Assembly (NCBI GenBank): GCA_947396885.1
Contig: OX377201.1
Span: forward strand, 23,661,923-23,725,922
From: Heligmosomoides polygyrus polygyrus
Taxonomy: Eukaryota > Nematoda > Chromadorea > Rhabditida > Heligmosomidae
Direction: 5' to 3'
DNA: 64,000 bases
In this document: positions 32,395 through 46,000 of the stretch, piece by piece
How positions within the stretch are numbered: position 1 is the first letter of the stretch
Layout: the number at the start of each line of letters is the position of its first letter
Program-made: the position numbers and the translations under genes
Notes under the pieces: generated by a model
What the model saw: only the letters and a program-made list of their open reading frames with translations
The model's database searches: none
Told to the model about the DNA's origin: nothing

Positions 32395-33775
32395 TTCCCG
32401 CTGGGCCCTTCACCAAGGTGCGAGGAAGAAAGGTCGACGACCTAGACGAGTCGCGCTGGGCTCGGGTCGCCCTCCGTCTCACACTCGACCGAGCTCGCCT
32501 CAGAACTTAATCCGGTGCAAAAATATCAACCCTTTTGGATTAACACAAAATTTCATGTATGAAGCTCATCTTTCTTTTAACACAGCTAGCGCATTTGTTT
32601 CTCAAACGAGAGCGGAGGAGAAGAGTGGAAACAGTTTTTGTTTTTCAGATTTTCGCGAAAAGTAGGCGCTTTAAGAGACTCCTGAGTTTTCTCTAAACAA
32701 ACTCGTTTCTTGATACTGCAAAAAACTCAGGTACAGTAAAGTATACTATGCACTGGAAACGGCCGGGGCTCTCAGCTATTCGTTTAAGATAATTACATTC
32801 ATTCAAAAATGGAGAAATCCAGCGCGGCTAATCAGGTCGTGAAATGGAGTGAAATCAAGGTCAAAAATTAGGCTTCGTTCTCGCTTGTCAAGCCTGTTTT
32901 TGGTTTGCGCTTTGGTGAAAGTGTCTTTCTTTGAATTATGTGGAAGTTTTGCAATAAGGCACATTGATGACTAGGAAATATGACGACAAAGTTGACGAAA
33001 CCTTATCATTGATTTAAGGAATCAGTGTTTTTAGAACGTCAAAAGCTCGGAATGGTTATTACAAGAACGACAGCATTGTGATCTCGATGTCTTGATGTTT
33101 GTTAGAAATATATAAAACTGAATTCTTATTTAGTGAACTTCAAAACAGCTATAGCAGAACTGCTGAAATGCAAGAAAAACGAAAGGCAAACCTCTTCAAG
33201 GGTGTTCAGATTGTTCTGTAACACCAACACATTCATCAAATCCTAAATCGCCTCTCATACTTCCATGGAATTTTACAAAGTAGCTGGGACCCTGTCTGAA
33301 TCCTCGGAGCGATCTTCAATTTTTTCCGGGATATTTTGATGTTGTACTCTGACAGTCGTCTGGCAGAGTTTGCTTCGCGATGTTTTCTTCTTCTCTCTGT
33401 GTTCTTGCGAAATCGTTGCGAAGGCGTTACTACCAGCTTCCACGGTCCTAGAGTCGCCAAACATCTGCTAGCAGTCACCAAGAGGAATAAAAAGGTCCTA
33501 AGGAGGTAATTATCTCGAGGGAGCAAGTGACAGTCGAAACTACCGTAGACCTTGGGCCAGTACCGTAACCCTCAAAACCCAGATTTTTTCTTCAAAATTT
33601 GTTGACAGTTCCTACACCATCGGATAGGAAATTTAATGCTCATTCCAAATATGGGGATGCTTTCAGAGACGGATCACTTTGAAGCAGGTTATTGCAAAGC
33701 GGCGCTTTTTCTCCGGGAACGGCGCAAAAAACGCGCTCTTGCGCCGAATGGACAAAAGATAGGGCTGGTATTGTA
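32395..33775 (-). repeat. Unclassified ~1.4-kb repeat, copy 2
   Basis: This is the inverted partner of 25016-26400. The high-coordinate end (33537-33775) is the near-identical 239-bp block. Divergence rises abruptly at 33536. Homology reappears at 32395-32700. A minus-strand frame at 33236-33526 begins just inside the divergent part with a hydrophobic, signal-like start (DNYLLRTFLFLLVTASRCLA) and then turns very basic. The corresponding frame in copy 1 is broken (LLRTFSLLINGDS then stop). A transposable element or a duplicated small gene are both possible. Confidence 0.6.
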
Positions 33776-34184
33776 GTTAGAGGTGATCAGCAGCACAACT
33801 GTGCAACCAAATGTTGCAAGATCTTTTGTTGTGGTCAAGAGCATCGTGCCATGCTTGTGTCGAACCTGCACTCCTTTCCTGCGATCCGGATTTTAGCCCA
33901 TTACACTATCAGCGCTGTTAAATCGATGTTAAATCGCGATATCCTTTTCGCACTGTTGCAAGTCGCTTATCAACATTTCCCCATGATAATGTGATGTTGT
34001 GAGTGTTCTATCAGCATTGTTGCTGGATGGTACGGCATAAGTTCCGCATGGTGAGAGAGTTCTGATAAAAAAATCTAGCATCTCAAATAGCTCATCTCAC
34101 TTTATTAATCACAATTACTTTGCTGAGAAAATAACCTCATTAAATTGAATTATAAATTCTTGACTATTATAGAGGAAACACCCG

Positions 34185-34925
34185 GGATCATCATCATTTT
34201 CATTGACGTTTGATGACTTGGTGCTCTCTCCCTGTGTGGTGACAACACTTTTCTCGATCAACTTTTAACAATCATTAGAATCGAATTCGTGTCTAACCAA
34301 AGTTGCTTCAGCGTTCTCTGTGTTCTATTAGAGAGATCAAGGTTTAAGCTGGGAACAGAGATCTGCGGCAGGCTTCCATGCCGCGATGGACCTGACGACT
34401 AAACCTGAAGCAGCGTGATGCCGCCGGGGGACTATTTTACACAATGACGCGTACTTTTTTGAAGGAGGTACGAAGAACTGCACATGGTCTTCTAGCGGTC
34501 ATCTTCTCCTCGCAACAAATAGGATAATCGACGAAACATAAGACTAGAAGGAGAGTAACTTGTAAATAACCTAATATTGAAGTCAGAAATTATTGCATAG
34601 AGAAAAACTGTCCTTCCCCATCAGAATTAGGTACTAAACCAAATGGAACTTTACTACTCCAGCGTTGTCCACGTACCTGTAGGGGGACGTGTTTGAAGTC
34701 GACCACACCCCTCAGCGGCTGGCACTGCCGCACCGCGCAAACTCGAGCTTATTTTAGGCCACAGTCAAGTATTCGGTATTTTTGACGTTCAACATGGGTT
34801 CATACAACACCAAACGATCGAACCATGCCTGTATATTCCTCATCCAAGTTCAGTTTCCGTCCGCATGCAAGCATTACGCGGCCATCATAAAGTAAGCTAT
34901 CATAAAGTAGCCATCATAACGTCTA
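34185..34925 (-). pseudogene. RTE type I 3' fragment, badly decayed
   Basis: The order of landmarks follows the 3' part of the RTE at 27049-27840. It starts with ATCATCATCATTTTCATTGACG, then GTGACAACACTTTTCTCGATC (compare GTGACGCCTGTTTTCCCGATC). Next come TCTAACCAAAGTTGCTTCAG and, near 34770-34900, TTTTTGACGTTCAACATGGG and CATGCAAGCATTACGCGGCC, matching the region just after the YADD box. It has no open frame of note. Confidence 0.65.
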
Positions 34926-35002
34926 ACGGACCACCTTTTGGAGAACTCGCGTGGTCGGTTTACTAGTGTTGAGGCAACAGAGAGAAACCTTACCTTTATT
35001 TA

Positions 35003-36306
35003 TTAGGGTGTGCAAAAAAAAAAAGAAGAAAAGAAAGTATTATGGTGTGCAAAAAAGAGGAAAAGAAAGGTTTGCAAGAATTTAGTGTAATAACAACAAC
35101 AGAGGCGAAGGATCAATATTCGCTGTAGTAGCTATTTGTAGCCACGACCTTCCTCCAACGATCAGGTAGAGCAGCGATCCAGTCTCTCCAGAACGAAGAG
35201 GATCGAGAAGCGATCCAATCCTCCACCGCGCGCTTAACGTCGTTACAGTCGTTGAAGCTTTTTGCTGCGCAGAGAGCTTGGAGGCCCTCGAAGGCATGAT
35301 AATCACCAGGACTAAGGTCTGGCGAGTACGGCGGGTGTGGTAGCCATATGATACCCAGCCTGCGCAGTTCCTCCTGTGTTGCCGTCGCATGGTGGGGTCT
35401 CGCGTTCTCCATGATCATGCAGAGTTTTCCACGCCGTAACACAGAATAAGGGATCTGCGCAATCATCTCTCGCTCTTGTCTACAAAACACCTTGGAGGTT
35501 ACAGTCTCGCCCTCAGGCAGGAGGTCATAGTAAAGACAGACATCTGTGGAAAAGAAGAATAAGCTCCTTTTTGCAGTGCTCTCGTCTCTTGGAAACGGGC
35601 TGCGGCATGCGGTCTACAGGAAATCACTGCAGTTTCCTTTCATGATTCTCGCATGATGTCCATATTTCATCCTGCGCAATAAGCAAGATGGTTCACGCCG
35701 TCGTTCTCTCACGATTGAGAAGATCCCGACAGACCTCCAGCCTGAGACGTTGCCCAGCGGTAAGGATCCTAAGAATGGTTCCAGGAAGCCTAGCTCGGTA
35801 TCCATCTCTAGCGAGGATCGCTCTAACAGTCAAAAAAGGAGTACTTGTAGTCTTGCTCATTTTCCCTTGAACTCTGTGCTGTATTACTCTGCACGCAGGC
35901 CAGAACGGCACTGATTGTTGAAGAGTGCGGACGCCCACAGCGAGAGGATTCCTCCAAGAAAAGTTGCCCTCAAGGAATCGTTTGTACCATCTGTAGCAGG
36001 TAGTGTAGGAGTGGGCATGACTGCCCATCGACGAAACCAACTCACGTTGAGTTTCAGCTGCAGATCGGCCAAAACGGTGGCAATGAAGCAGTAGACAGCG
36101 GTAGCCGTGACGATCCGACAACGTTTGCACAAGGGTATTCAGCGACAGCGACGGGTTCAAAAAAATTATTGGTTGGTGCTTATATATATACTGACTTTCC
36201 CGCTTATCATGGTGTTTAAGCCGTGGCAAAAATTGGACGCCTTAGCGCGCTACGTTCGTTCAAAGGAAGGTACTCAAATTCTTGCAAAAATTTCTGCACT
36301 CCCTAA
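35003..36306 (-). mobile_element. 1304-bp mariner with TIRs, transposase broken
   Basis: The left end is TTAGGGTGTGCAAAAAA and the inverse complement of the right end is TTAGGGAGTGCAGAAATTT. TA lies outside both (35001-35002, 36307-36308). The left TIR region is duplicated (a second GGTGTGCAAAAAAG at 35043). Minus-strand coding gives an N-terminal part (FGRSAAETQRELV, TTCYRWYKRFLEG; 36130-35950). After frameshifts it gives a C-terminal part (35490-35113) with MIMENARPHHA, where glutamate replaces the usual aspartate, and HPPYSPDLSPGDYHAF, ending DRWRKVVATNSYYSEY. The first catalytic aspartate region is disrupted near 35600. It lies just upstream of the first recognised sulfotransferase exon. 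Confidence 0.85.
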
Positions 36307-36308
36307 TA

Positions 36309-36921
36309 TTTATCTGCACAAAGTTATGCGCTTAGATAAAGTTAGTTACCTAGTTTGGGCCCATTAAACGACCTAATGCTGCTGTTACAGAAACATTAAA
36401 AATATGACGGCTCAAAACTAGCAATGCTTCCAATTAGTTCTCCAAAAAGCTAATTGCACAAGCTTTAATCCCCAGCAATAAGTATTTCATGAGATAGGCA
36501 TAGATTTCAAGAAAAAAGATCCGAATAGGAGACAATGCAGGTGAAGGATTAAAACATCGTATCTGCTTAAGTGGAAAATTTCTAAACTCCACAGCATCGG
36601 CGCGTCCCATTTTTATATTGTATCCAGTAAATTTCCTTCAAAATGTAGTATGTTTTTATTAATATTACGCTACAACAAATTGAAGCAGTGGCTTACGCGA
36701 CTAACAATTAGCTTGAGTGAAAATTCCCAAACAGAACGAGGAAAGAATAAAAAATAATGAAGGATTCATCTAAACCAACTATAGAAAGTAAAGGATAGTA
36801 AGAGTTAGTCACCATCACAAATTATTTGGAACCTCTCGATCCATCGATTTGCTTAGCTATAGTATCTTAGTTTTAAAGGGTTAAGAGTTGCTTCTATTAG
36901 AACAACTGCACAATTTTTCAG
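36309..36921. other. Intronic or upstream sequence, no exon recognised
   Basis: AT-rich sequence ends in a strong acceptor AATTTTTCAG at 36912-36921. No signal-anchor exon of the sulfotransferase was found here. Confidence 0.4.
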
Positions 36922-37034
36922 ATCCCGAAGTCGTGATCGACTTTAATGGTATCGCATTGCTTAGCACGAAAACTTTAAATGTTAGCCTCACGAGGATAGT
37001 TCCACCATATTTTCCGCTGACTAGCCTCTACTTC
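36922..37034 (+). CDS. Sulfotransferase exon 1 of the recognised set
   Basis: The acceptor is TTTTTCAG at 36914-36921 and the donor is GTAAGT at 37035. It opens with two bases of a split codon, so a preceding exon ending in phase 1 must exist. It encodes [13 protein letters not shown] to [13 protein letters not shown], the segment that normally precedes the (Y)xLxxCxI motif in this family, and it ends on a codon boundary. Confidence 0.8.
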
Positions 37035-40000
37035 GTAAGTACATCTGTGTCTTGGTACCAAAAATTGCTAAACCAAACTTGGTGACGATAGATCAAGTTT
37101 GCACCAATGTCAGTGTAAAGATTCTTTCTAGGAGACTTTTCACATGAAAACTCTTTCTTTGCTTCATTTAGCGTTGACGTATTTAATTTTGAGCGCAGTC
37201 AACTCTTCCCTTTCTAATTTAACGCCATATTAGGCCATATTAAAAGTAGGTTCTTAAGTTCTCGTTGCTTTTGAAACAAGATGCTTTCCAGACCGCCGAA
37301 CGTTATCATCTGGCGACATGTGCGATACTCAAAAACATGGCAACAATTCAATGGGCAATATTCTGCTATCTGAAGGATCCATTAAAGTTTGCAACTAGTT
37401 ACCGCAGTATTACTTCACTGCCTGCATGGAATCTCAGGTTTAGAGTTTGGTTTCTTCAAACTATCCCTGGTTTAGTCGTCACAAGATAAATGATGTATGA
37501 TGATATATGTGTATTAAGCATATTGCAAAAGAACAAACAGTCATCCTATCTATGGCCGTTGGAGAGACCAGAGAAGAAAAGCAACTTTAGCCGAGATAGG
37601 GCCACACGTAACATTAAAAACCCTCAACATAATTTTGGGGTCAAAACTTCAAGTCAGTGGGAAACAATGCGCCGCAGTATTTTGTGAAGAAGTAATGTGT
37701 GTGGGGTGAACTGTACACCATCAAATGGCATAGAAGGACACCTATTCTAGCCCTATGTGAATAACGCACATTTTCGCAGTGCGGAAGGGCCTCAGGCGTG
37801 GTTCTGAATGGGGGAAATGGGTAGTATTGCGAGGATCTCTACCTTCATATAGTAGAAAAATGTGTTTCGTTTTTGCTGAGTCCTTGAACCAAAGGAGCTA
37901 TGGGTCCTCGAAGGCGGGGTAGGTACAGTAGCGCACCGTCAGCCCGTACCCACATGTATGCGTGTTATATGGGACGCGGCGAAAGGCTCAACGTCATGCG
38001 AGTTGGGGGCGCAGTAGGGTACGGGGCTGCTTCGAAAACGGTAGATGTAGATGTCAGATGTTCGACTCCCGTGATGTGCACTGTTTTTGTATTTCTTCGT
38101 AACCGCTGCCTCCTTCACCAATTTGCTTCTTACACATTTCCTACACATTTATTTCACTCCAAATTGTCAAAAGGGCCAGAATCGTGATCAACACCCTATG
38201 ACCTCGACACCCTCAGTCACCCGTACCTGCTGTAACCTACCGTAATCGCCGAAATTTCAAAAGCGAATGTCAGACTCGTGATCAACACCCCCAATATCCC
38301 CCTAGGAGAAGTCTGGACAAAATCGGTGATTATGACATCGGCAGCCCTAGTCATCCGTACCTGCAGTAACCCGTACCTGCTGTGGGGTTATGCTTAACAT
38401 TTGCTGGAAAACACAAAACGTTGTATAATTCAGAAACTGAGAAAAGTGAGTGAACCACAGCTCCTAGTAAACCCTTATTTGACAGTTTAGAGCTAAATAA
38501 ATGTGTAGGAGATGTGTGGGAAGTAAGCTGATTTAAACCATCATCAAGGCACTATTGTACTTCAACGACTCCAGAGTTCGACGAGAGGAAAAATGAAAAA
38601 TTTAAAAAAAGTTGAAAAAATTTTTCGACCCAAACCTCCCTGAGGGTGGTTATTTGGGATGCTGATCACGAATCTGACATCCGTGTTTGAATTTTATGCC
38701 GATCACGACAGGTTACAGCAGGTACGGGTAACTAAAGCTGTCGAGTTCATGGAGTGTTAATCACGAATCTGGAGTGTTGATCACGAATCTGACCCTTTTG
38801 ACAATTTTGAAAAAAATAAATGTGTAGGAGATGTATAGGAAGCAAACTGGTGAAGGAGGCAGCGGTTACGAAAAAATGCAAAAATAGTGCACAGCACGGG
38901 AGTCGAACATCTGGTCTAGCACCTTCCCCACCTTTGAGGTCCCGTAGCTCTTTTGGTTCAAGGAGTCAGCAAAAACGAAACATGTTTTTCTACTATATGA
39001 AGGGTGGAGATTCTCGTAGTACTATCCATTTTTCCTGTTCAGATCTGTTCAGACCCGCCTGAGACCCTTTCCTGGTTAGAAGCATAGTCAAGACAAAAGC
39101 CCAGAAATATATTTATTCAATAGAGCTCTGATCTGATCATCGTAGAGCCTGTTACAGATCAGCATTCTGCGACATTTAATTTAGCAGAAGTTGTAAGGAA
39201 TCGGGAGGAACCAGTAGTATATACCATCCTCTATTTGATGAGATCCCGCCATAGAAGGTATCGCATATCTTAAACGGATTAGTCACTAGTCTCATTAGGG
39301 TGTACAAGACCTATATGCGTCCTCTTGTTGAGTCTCTCGACATCTCTCTTGACATCTAAACTATAGAGAAAGCACAGAGCAACTTCACCAGGATGCTTCT
39401 TCCTAGAATAAGGAGTTTCGTATGTTCATGTGTATCGAAGGCAACAATCAGAAATAAATAACTCGGACTACCATCAGTAGATTCTCGCCTCAGGGTTTTT
39501 GACATGTGCCTTGTACACAAGCTGTTATACTTTACCACCGATTCTGGGCCTTGTAGATTTATTAAGATGAAGACTTCGCACACAGAAGGTTGCTCCGCTA
39601 GGCTACAGCTACCTCGGCCAAGAACCAATTTACGAGCATTGTCTTTCACTTATAGTGCAGATAGTTTATGCTTGAAATTCTTTAAGCATCTTCAGTTTCC
39701 CCTAACACCGAGACAATTCAGAAGCCGAGATGGAAGTTTGTTACTCAGATCTGAAATTGGTTGAATAATATGATTGTTTGTAAGTATTGTTTCACTGTTT
39801 GTATGTTTTCGTTCCTGTGCTCTTTTTGTGATTGTTTCTGTGTTTGCTTTCTAACGTATTGTCTTATGCAATCGTCATAAAACAATAACAATAACAACAA
39901 TATCTCCCGCTCCCGTCGCTTCATGAATCCGGTTGCAGGTGTTAACTTGTCGGGATGCATTAATGAGCAGAATCCTACAAGAAACATACACAAATTTGCG

Positions 40001-43000
40001 GATGGTTTCTCCACCACTTAAGGGTTTAACTATTAATAATTCCTTCACGTCTTCCGAGTCCAATGTAATATCTCTTCCAGAAGCTTCTTCTAGAATCGGG
40101 TCCGCGAAACTCGTTGCTACCAGTAAGTGTCTGTGCCCATTCTAGCCGGTAACAGTTTATTAGCTTCGAACAACATCGAACACTGATAGAAGGATCGATA
40201 AAAGCCTTATGTGGACAGCGTCTCCACGCCTCGGGTTTGGGAGTCGCTAGGTTCGCTAAGTACGTCGTGGTCATCGTCAAGCTCTACTCCTCCGCGCTAC
40301 TCTTCGCCGTCGTCTTCGTACCTCCCTCTGCTTCGGCCGCGTCTCCTCGATCTGAAATTGCATCAGCTAATCGGAATGCTCTGAGTCAGGGAACACTCAC
40401 GCTCACTTCACTTACATGTGCCAGTCAGGGGCTACTCTGCCCTATCATGTATTCATGCACTGAGATTTCTGTGTATTGTAGATTGGAAATAGCTTGTCGT
40501 TTGACCTTTGTTTGCCCTCAAGGTTTTCCATGCGGTGTTCCTACAAATGCTACTTCTTCCACTCAGTTTAGATCCATTTTCTGGTAAAATAAACTATTAC
40601 AGTATTTTATGTGCTGCTGCTGTGTTTGACTGGAATACACACTGGTAGCTAGTCGAGCTCTGTCGTGCGGGCGAAGAACTCTGGGCAGCTAGCCAGACTG
40701 CTCGAAGGGACGGGGCGAGACTTAAGGCAGCCTCGAATCGCCTTACATGTACTTCCAGTCGAGAGCTTGAAGACCACCAAGAGACGCCTGTCTCCGGAAA
40801 CTCTCGAGCTGATACGCCAGCGTGGAGCAGCACGAGGGTGGCAACTACCAACTGACGTCCGAGCTTGCGAAGCTATGCAGAGCGGCCGTAAAGGAGGATC
40901 TTGAGGAGAGAAGGGCGGAAGTTTTGGCTGAAGCAGCAGAGGCAGGGTTGAGCATCTGCAATGCCCACCGGAACTTCGCCAACTTCAAGACCAAGATGGC
41001 CGCTCTCCGACGTCCTGACGGAACCGTCACATCTTCCAGAAGGACCACGGAGAAGGTCATCCACGACTTCTACTCCGATCTCTTCGATAGCCACGTCCAC
41101 CTGCCCAAATGCCATCTTCCGGAGGATGGATACGTCGTTCCCTCTGTTCTCTCTTCCGAGATCCGACACGCCATCACGTCGATGAAGAAACATACAGCGC
41201 CCGGTCCCGACAGGATCAGACCTGAACACCTGAAGAACCTACCGCCAGCGCTCATCAACACCTTGGCGCGGCTCTTCACGCGCTACCTGTCGGAGTGCAA
41301 GGTTCCATCTCAGTGGAAGACCAGCAAGACCGTCTTGCTGTACAAGAAGGGAGACGTGCACGACATTGGCAACTATCGCCCGATCTGCCTGCTGTCCGTA
41401 GTCTATAAGCTGTTCACTCGAGTGATCCTGAATAGGATTAGCAGAACGCTGGACGAAGGACAGCCATGCGAGCAAGCAGGATTTCGGAGAGGTTTCAGCA
41501 CGATCGACCACATACACACCGTTACGAAGCTCATCGAAGTGTCGCGAGAGTATAAGCTGCCGACGTGCCTTACGTTCATCGACCTGAAGAAGGCATTCGA
41601 CTCCGTCGAGACTGAAGCGGTCCTCGAAGCCCTGCTCACTCAGGGCGTTCCTACTCAGTACCTCAGAGTCTTTCGAGAGCTGTATAGTGGATTCACGACC
41701 AAGATCTCTCCATTCTACAACGACGTCGTCATCGACGTGAAGAGAGGGGTTCGGCAAGTCGATACCATATCCCCGAAGCTATTCAGTGCCACCCTCGAAA
41801 ACGTCATGCGCGAACTAGAATGGGAAGACATGGGAGTGAAGGTCGACGGCCAGCACTGCACCATCTTCGTTTCGCTGACGACATCGTGCTCATAACGCCG
41901 AGCATCAGCCAGGCGGAGCGAATGCTAGCTGACTTCGATCGTGTATGTGGGAATGTTGGACTGCAACTGCATCTTACGAAAACGATGTACATGAGGAACG
42001 GACATGTTTCTGATGCCCCATTCTCGCTCAACGGAACGAACATCTCGGAATGCTCCAGCTACGCGTATCTGGGTCGCGAAGTCAATATGGCCAACTACCT
42101 AGCGCCAGAGCTGAGCAGGAGGAAAAGCGGCTTGGGGAGCTTTCAAGAGCGTCGAAGAAGTCGCGAAGAAGACGAAGAACGTCCGACTCCGTGCCCACCT
42201 ATTCGACTCCACTGTTCTTTCTGCCCTAACATACGCCTCAGAGACCTGGGCTATACGAAAGCAGGATGAACACGCGATCAGCTTCGCGCAGCGTGGAGTC
42301 GAGAGGACGATGCTCGGAGTAACACGACTCACGCAAGTGAGAGAAGGCCTCCAGATTTTCGAGCTTTGCCGACGTTCGAAGATCAGAAGGCTGTCGCGTG
42401 GGCCAAGTTGTCGAAAATTAGGTGGGCCGGCCATGTAATGCGCTTCACAGATACCCGCTGAACGAGAACCGTTACTGACTGGATTCCGCGGGATGTCAAG
42501 ACAACACCGGGACGCCCACCAACGCGTTGGTCGGACTTCTTCGTGAAAGCCCTGAACGACAGATATGACGCTCTTAGTGCCCCTCGAGCGAGGAGGATCC
42601 ATTGAACCGCTCTGGCACGCGACAGGGACGAATGGAGACGCTGCTGGCCCCTGCTCGAGCAAGTCGATGACCAACGGGACGACAGGTGATACAGGTGATA
42701 TGTGCTGCAGGGTCCATCAAAGTTGCAAAGTGAACCCGTATTTATTTAGAGACTTAAAGTTTCTTCCCCGTCTATCGTCTTCGGAGATTCGCTGACTCAC
42801 TAGTCAACATTTTCCTAATACAAAGCCGTGGCTATGGCCATAAGCGCAAGTCGCCAATCCGCAAGGATTCGCTAACTTCTTTCTCATCGCGCTTTCCACA
42901 ATACTGTGTGGTCTTTGATGGTCCTCCCTCAGAAGAGTTCCGTTCACCACGGTAAACGGAGAAGACATGGGATGCTTTTTGGAATGGGAGGAGTCCCGAC

Positions 43001-46000
43001 ATATCTTTCCTCTCATAAAACGTCGACCTCGATGTGAGGGCTCTGAAATCATGGAATTCGGGAAGCAATCACCGGGAGCTTTCTTTCTGATGGCTTTAAA
43101 CATATATTTGTGCAAAACTGCACGTGTAGAAATATACTGCCCACTTCCTTTGAGATTTTTCCTGTTTCAATATATAGCTTTCCTTCCTTAATGTTGGAGC
43201 TCGCGGTAAAAAAAAACATTTGGCTTCCGTCGTCATTTTTTACTATTGCGCTATCCAGGGCGCTCAAGAAACCATGAGACTTTTCCCATTTATCTTAGTT
43301 CCGCTCATTGACGAGCGGTTAGGATGTGACAATTTCTCCATCACTTTCAAGATGACTTTTTGCCAACTTCAGGATCTTCTTTACGAGTTCTTCCTGAACT
43401 TTTGAGTCAAGTCGATGACCCAGGTTCTGAACCTTGACCATTCGTCCAAGAGTTCTAGCATACGAGTGAAACTGGACAGCAACTTAGTGAAGATATCACC
43501 TCGTCACCTCGTCGGCCGTCTTTTTCAGGAAACTGCTCCCCTTCACTAGACATGTATCCTATTGGCCCTTCTTTTGGAGGGCGTCCTCTGATCGAGTCCT
43601 CCCTTACGTCTTGACGAACGGCTTTAAGTGTTTCATCACCGATTTGTTGTCAACCATTTTCAGTACGTCTTCTAGGGCTTCAACCTCTAACAGACTGCTC
43701 CTTCTCTGCGTAGCCTCATTTTTCTTTAAACCGTTGTCCGTTTGTTGAAAAATGCTCGTTGCCAGCCAGGCATCCCAGATGGTCATCACAGGCTCCCGAG
43801 CCACGGCTCTGAGAAACCTGCAGTTGTCGATGTCTTTCAACTGACTTTTTCGAAGCAACCGTCTCCACACAAGAACGCCAGATGTCCTTTCTCTGGCCAG
43901 CTCAACAACGAGGCGGCACTGAAACACGGCAACGTTACTGAAAGCTTTGGGTGACGTATAGAGCGTATAAACTCTGTCACCCACAACTGCTAGGGTTCCA
44001 CATCTACCTTATGCTTTTTGCCGTTTTATCTGTTCTCTAATCCGAATATTGTATTCTTGAATATCTTCATTAGCCTCTGCATCGCCTATATGTTTATCCA
44101 AGTCACAAGTCAGGCAGGACACACTATGTTGGGGTTTATTGAGATGGGAAAATTGGGTTCATCCCATGCAATACAAAGTACGGGCTTTCTGCGGTTGACC
44201 TGTGTGGCGTCATGTTGTACGCCACTACACAGTAAGGCAGCCAGCCATACGTCCTATTCCGTCCGGGTAACTGTGCTCTTTCGGAGGACTGCCAAAAACA
44301 GTTGCATTCATTCTTTCTGGTAGGCCGGTTTCTCTAGTTTGTACCCGTTAGTAGTTACATGTTCCATTCCGGTAATCTTGGTCAGCTCCTCCATCGCTTT
44401 GTTCTCAAATGCTCCACCTTTGTCTGACATCTTGGGTCTTCGGCAGCCTTCTGCAGTCTACCTTATAAATAGGACCCTTGCGACTGTTTCTGCTGATTTG
44501 TCCGCTACTGGGTATGCTGCGAACTTACAGAAATGGTTTATTACGGTAATCGCATATCTGTTTCTCTCCAGCGGTTGTGAGACCAAGATCAATTATGTAC
44601 CTGCCTACTACTTTATAAGGCCTTGAAGTAATTATCGGTTTTAAAGGTGGTGCTCTTACCGACTTAGTGTGTGAACGAAACAGTGGTGACAGTCTTGTGT
44701 GTCCATTTGCGGAATTCCTTCAACATACGAGGCCAGAACACTGGCGTCTTTAGAATATTGTACAATTTCTAGGTACTGAAATGCCATGCAAATGTACCGC
44801 TGTGCTTCTTCCAAAATCTTTCATCTTGTGTTCTCTTGCGTACAACGAATACTAATCTCTCATTGCTACGGTACATCTTCGATTCGCCTTCTTCGACTGC
44901 AATGTCAGCTGTTTTTATTGGCTCTTTTGCACCTCCTCTTACTATGACTGACTCACTGTGACTTCACTGTCCACATTTCCTTTCAGTAAAGCGTCATTAT
45001 TTCTGCAAACTCGCTGTATTCTTCAAGTATTTTCATCTTTTTGTATCCTCTTGGTTTTGTAGCTTGGTTACTACCGTTTTATTCCAATCAGCCAAAGAGT
45101 TTGTATTTACGGTTCCTGCACACCCTCTGCTCAGAGTGTCGCGACTGCGTCTGTCTTCGCTTTAACGTATCGAATTTCCAACTTGTACCTTTGTATCTCT
45201 AAGGACCATCATAGAACTCTTGCTCACATATTACTGCGCTTGAATAAAATGGTCAGAGGTTTATGGTCTGTTAAGGCTATCGTGTGGAGTCCATAAATGA
45301 ACATGTGGAAACGGCTTATTTTTCAAAAACAACAACTAGGTCTTCCAAGTCGGTTACATGGTAACGTCGTCCCCTTGCTCAAGCATTTCGATGCTAAGTG
45401 ATGGAACTGGATGTGGTTGTTTGTCGTCTCCCTCCTGCGAAAATACCGCCCTAATCGTACCGTGAAGGCATCGTTGCATATGATGAAAGGTCTGGTCTCA
45501 TCTCTTGCCTTCTCAATATTTGGCCAAAACCGATGCTGTTATTACCATTTCCTTTACATGCGTAAATGCCTGTTCATGCTCATTTATCTATTTCCATGGC
45601 ACCCTAGGCGATGTTAGCGCGAACAAACACTGGACTCTCTTGAAGAAGTCAATACAGAATTTCTTGTTAAAACGAAATTCCTAGAAACGCTTCTCTCAGA
45701 AATTCAATTTTGTTATTCGATGCGTCACAGACTTGTTCTAGGTCCTTTTTCGGATTTGTTTTGAGGGTATCTGCTTCGAATCCTTTTTTCATTGCTCAGG
45801 CCAGCATCCCCACTGATGCTATGCTTATCATAGAACCTGTATCTAGCAAGGCGAGTATGTGTGTGTCCAGTAATTTAGCCCTTGCTGAGACTTTTCTTTC
45901 AATTAATGGCTTTTATTCATCCGTCTCTGTTGCCGTTTTGACACCATTGCTTCTTGCTGCAGCTACAATTCATGAAAGGTAGCTGTTATTATCATTAGCA

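Noticed and set aside
37900..38100. tRNA gene in the left arm of the inverted element
   Set aside because: Only the B-box-like part is convincing, and the right arm lacks the A-box segment.
40237..40587. Secreted or membrane protein ORF
   Set aside because: It starts at TTG, lies in the intron of another gene, and the opposite strand shows comparable open stretches.
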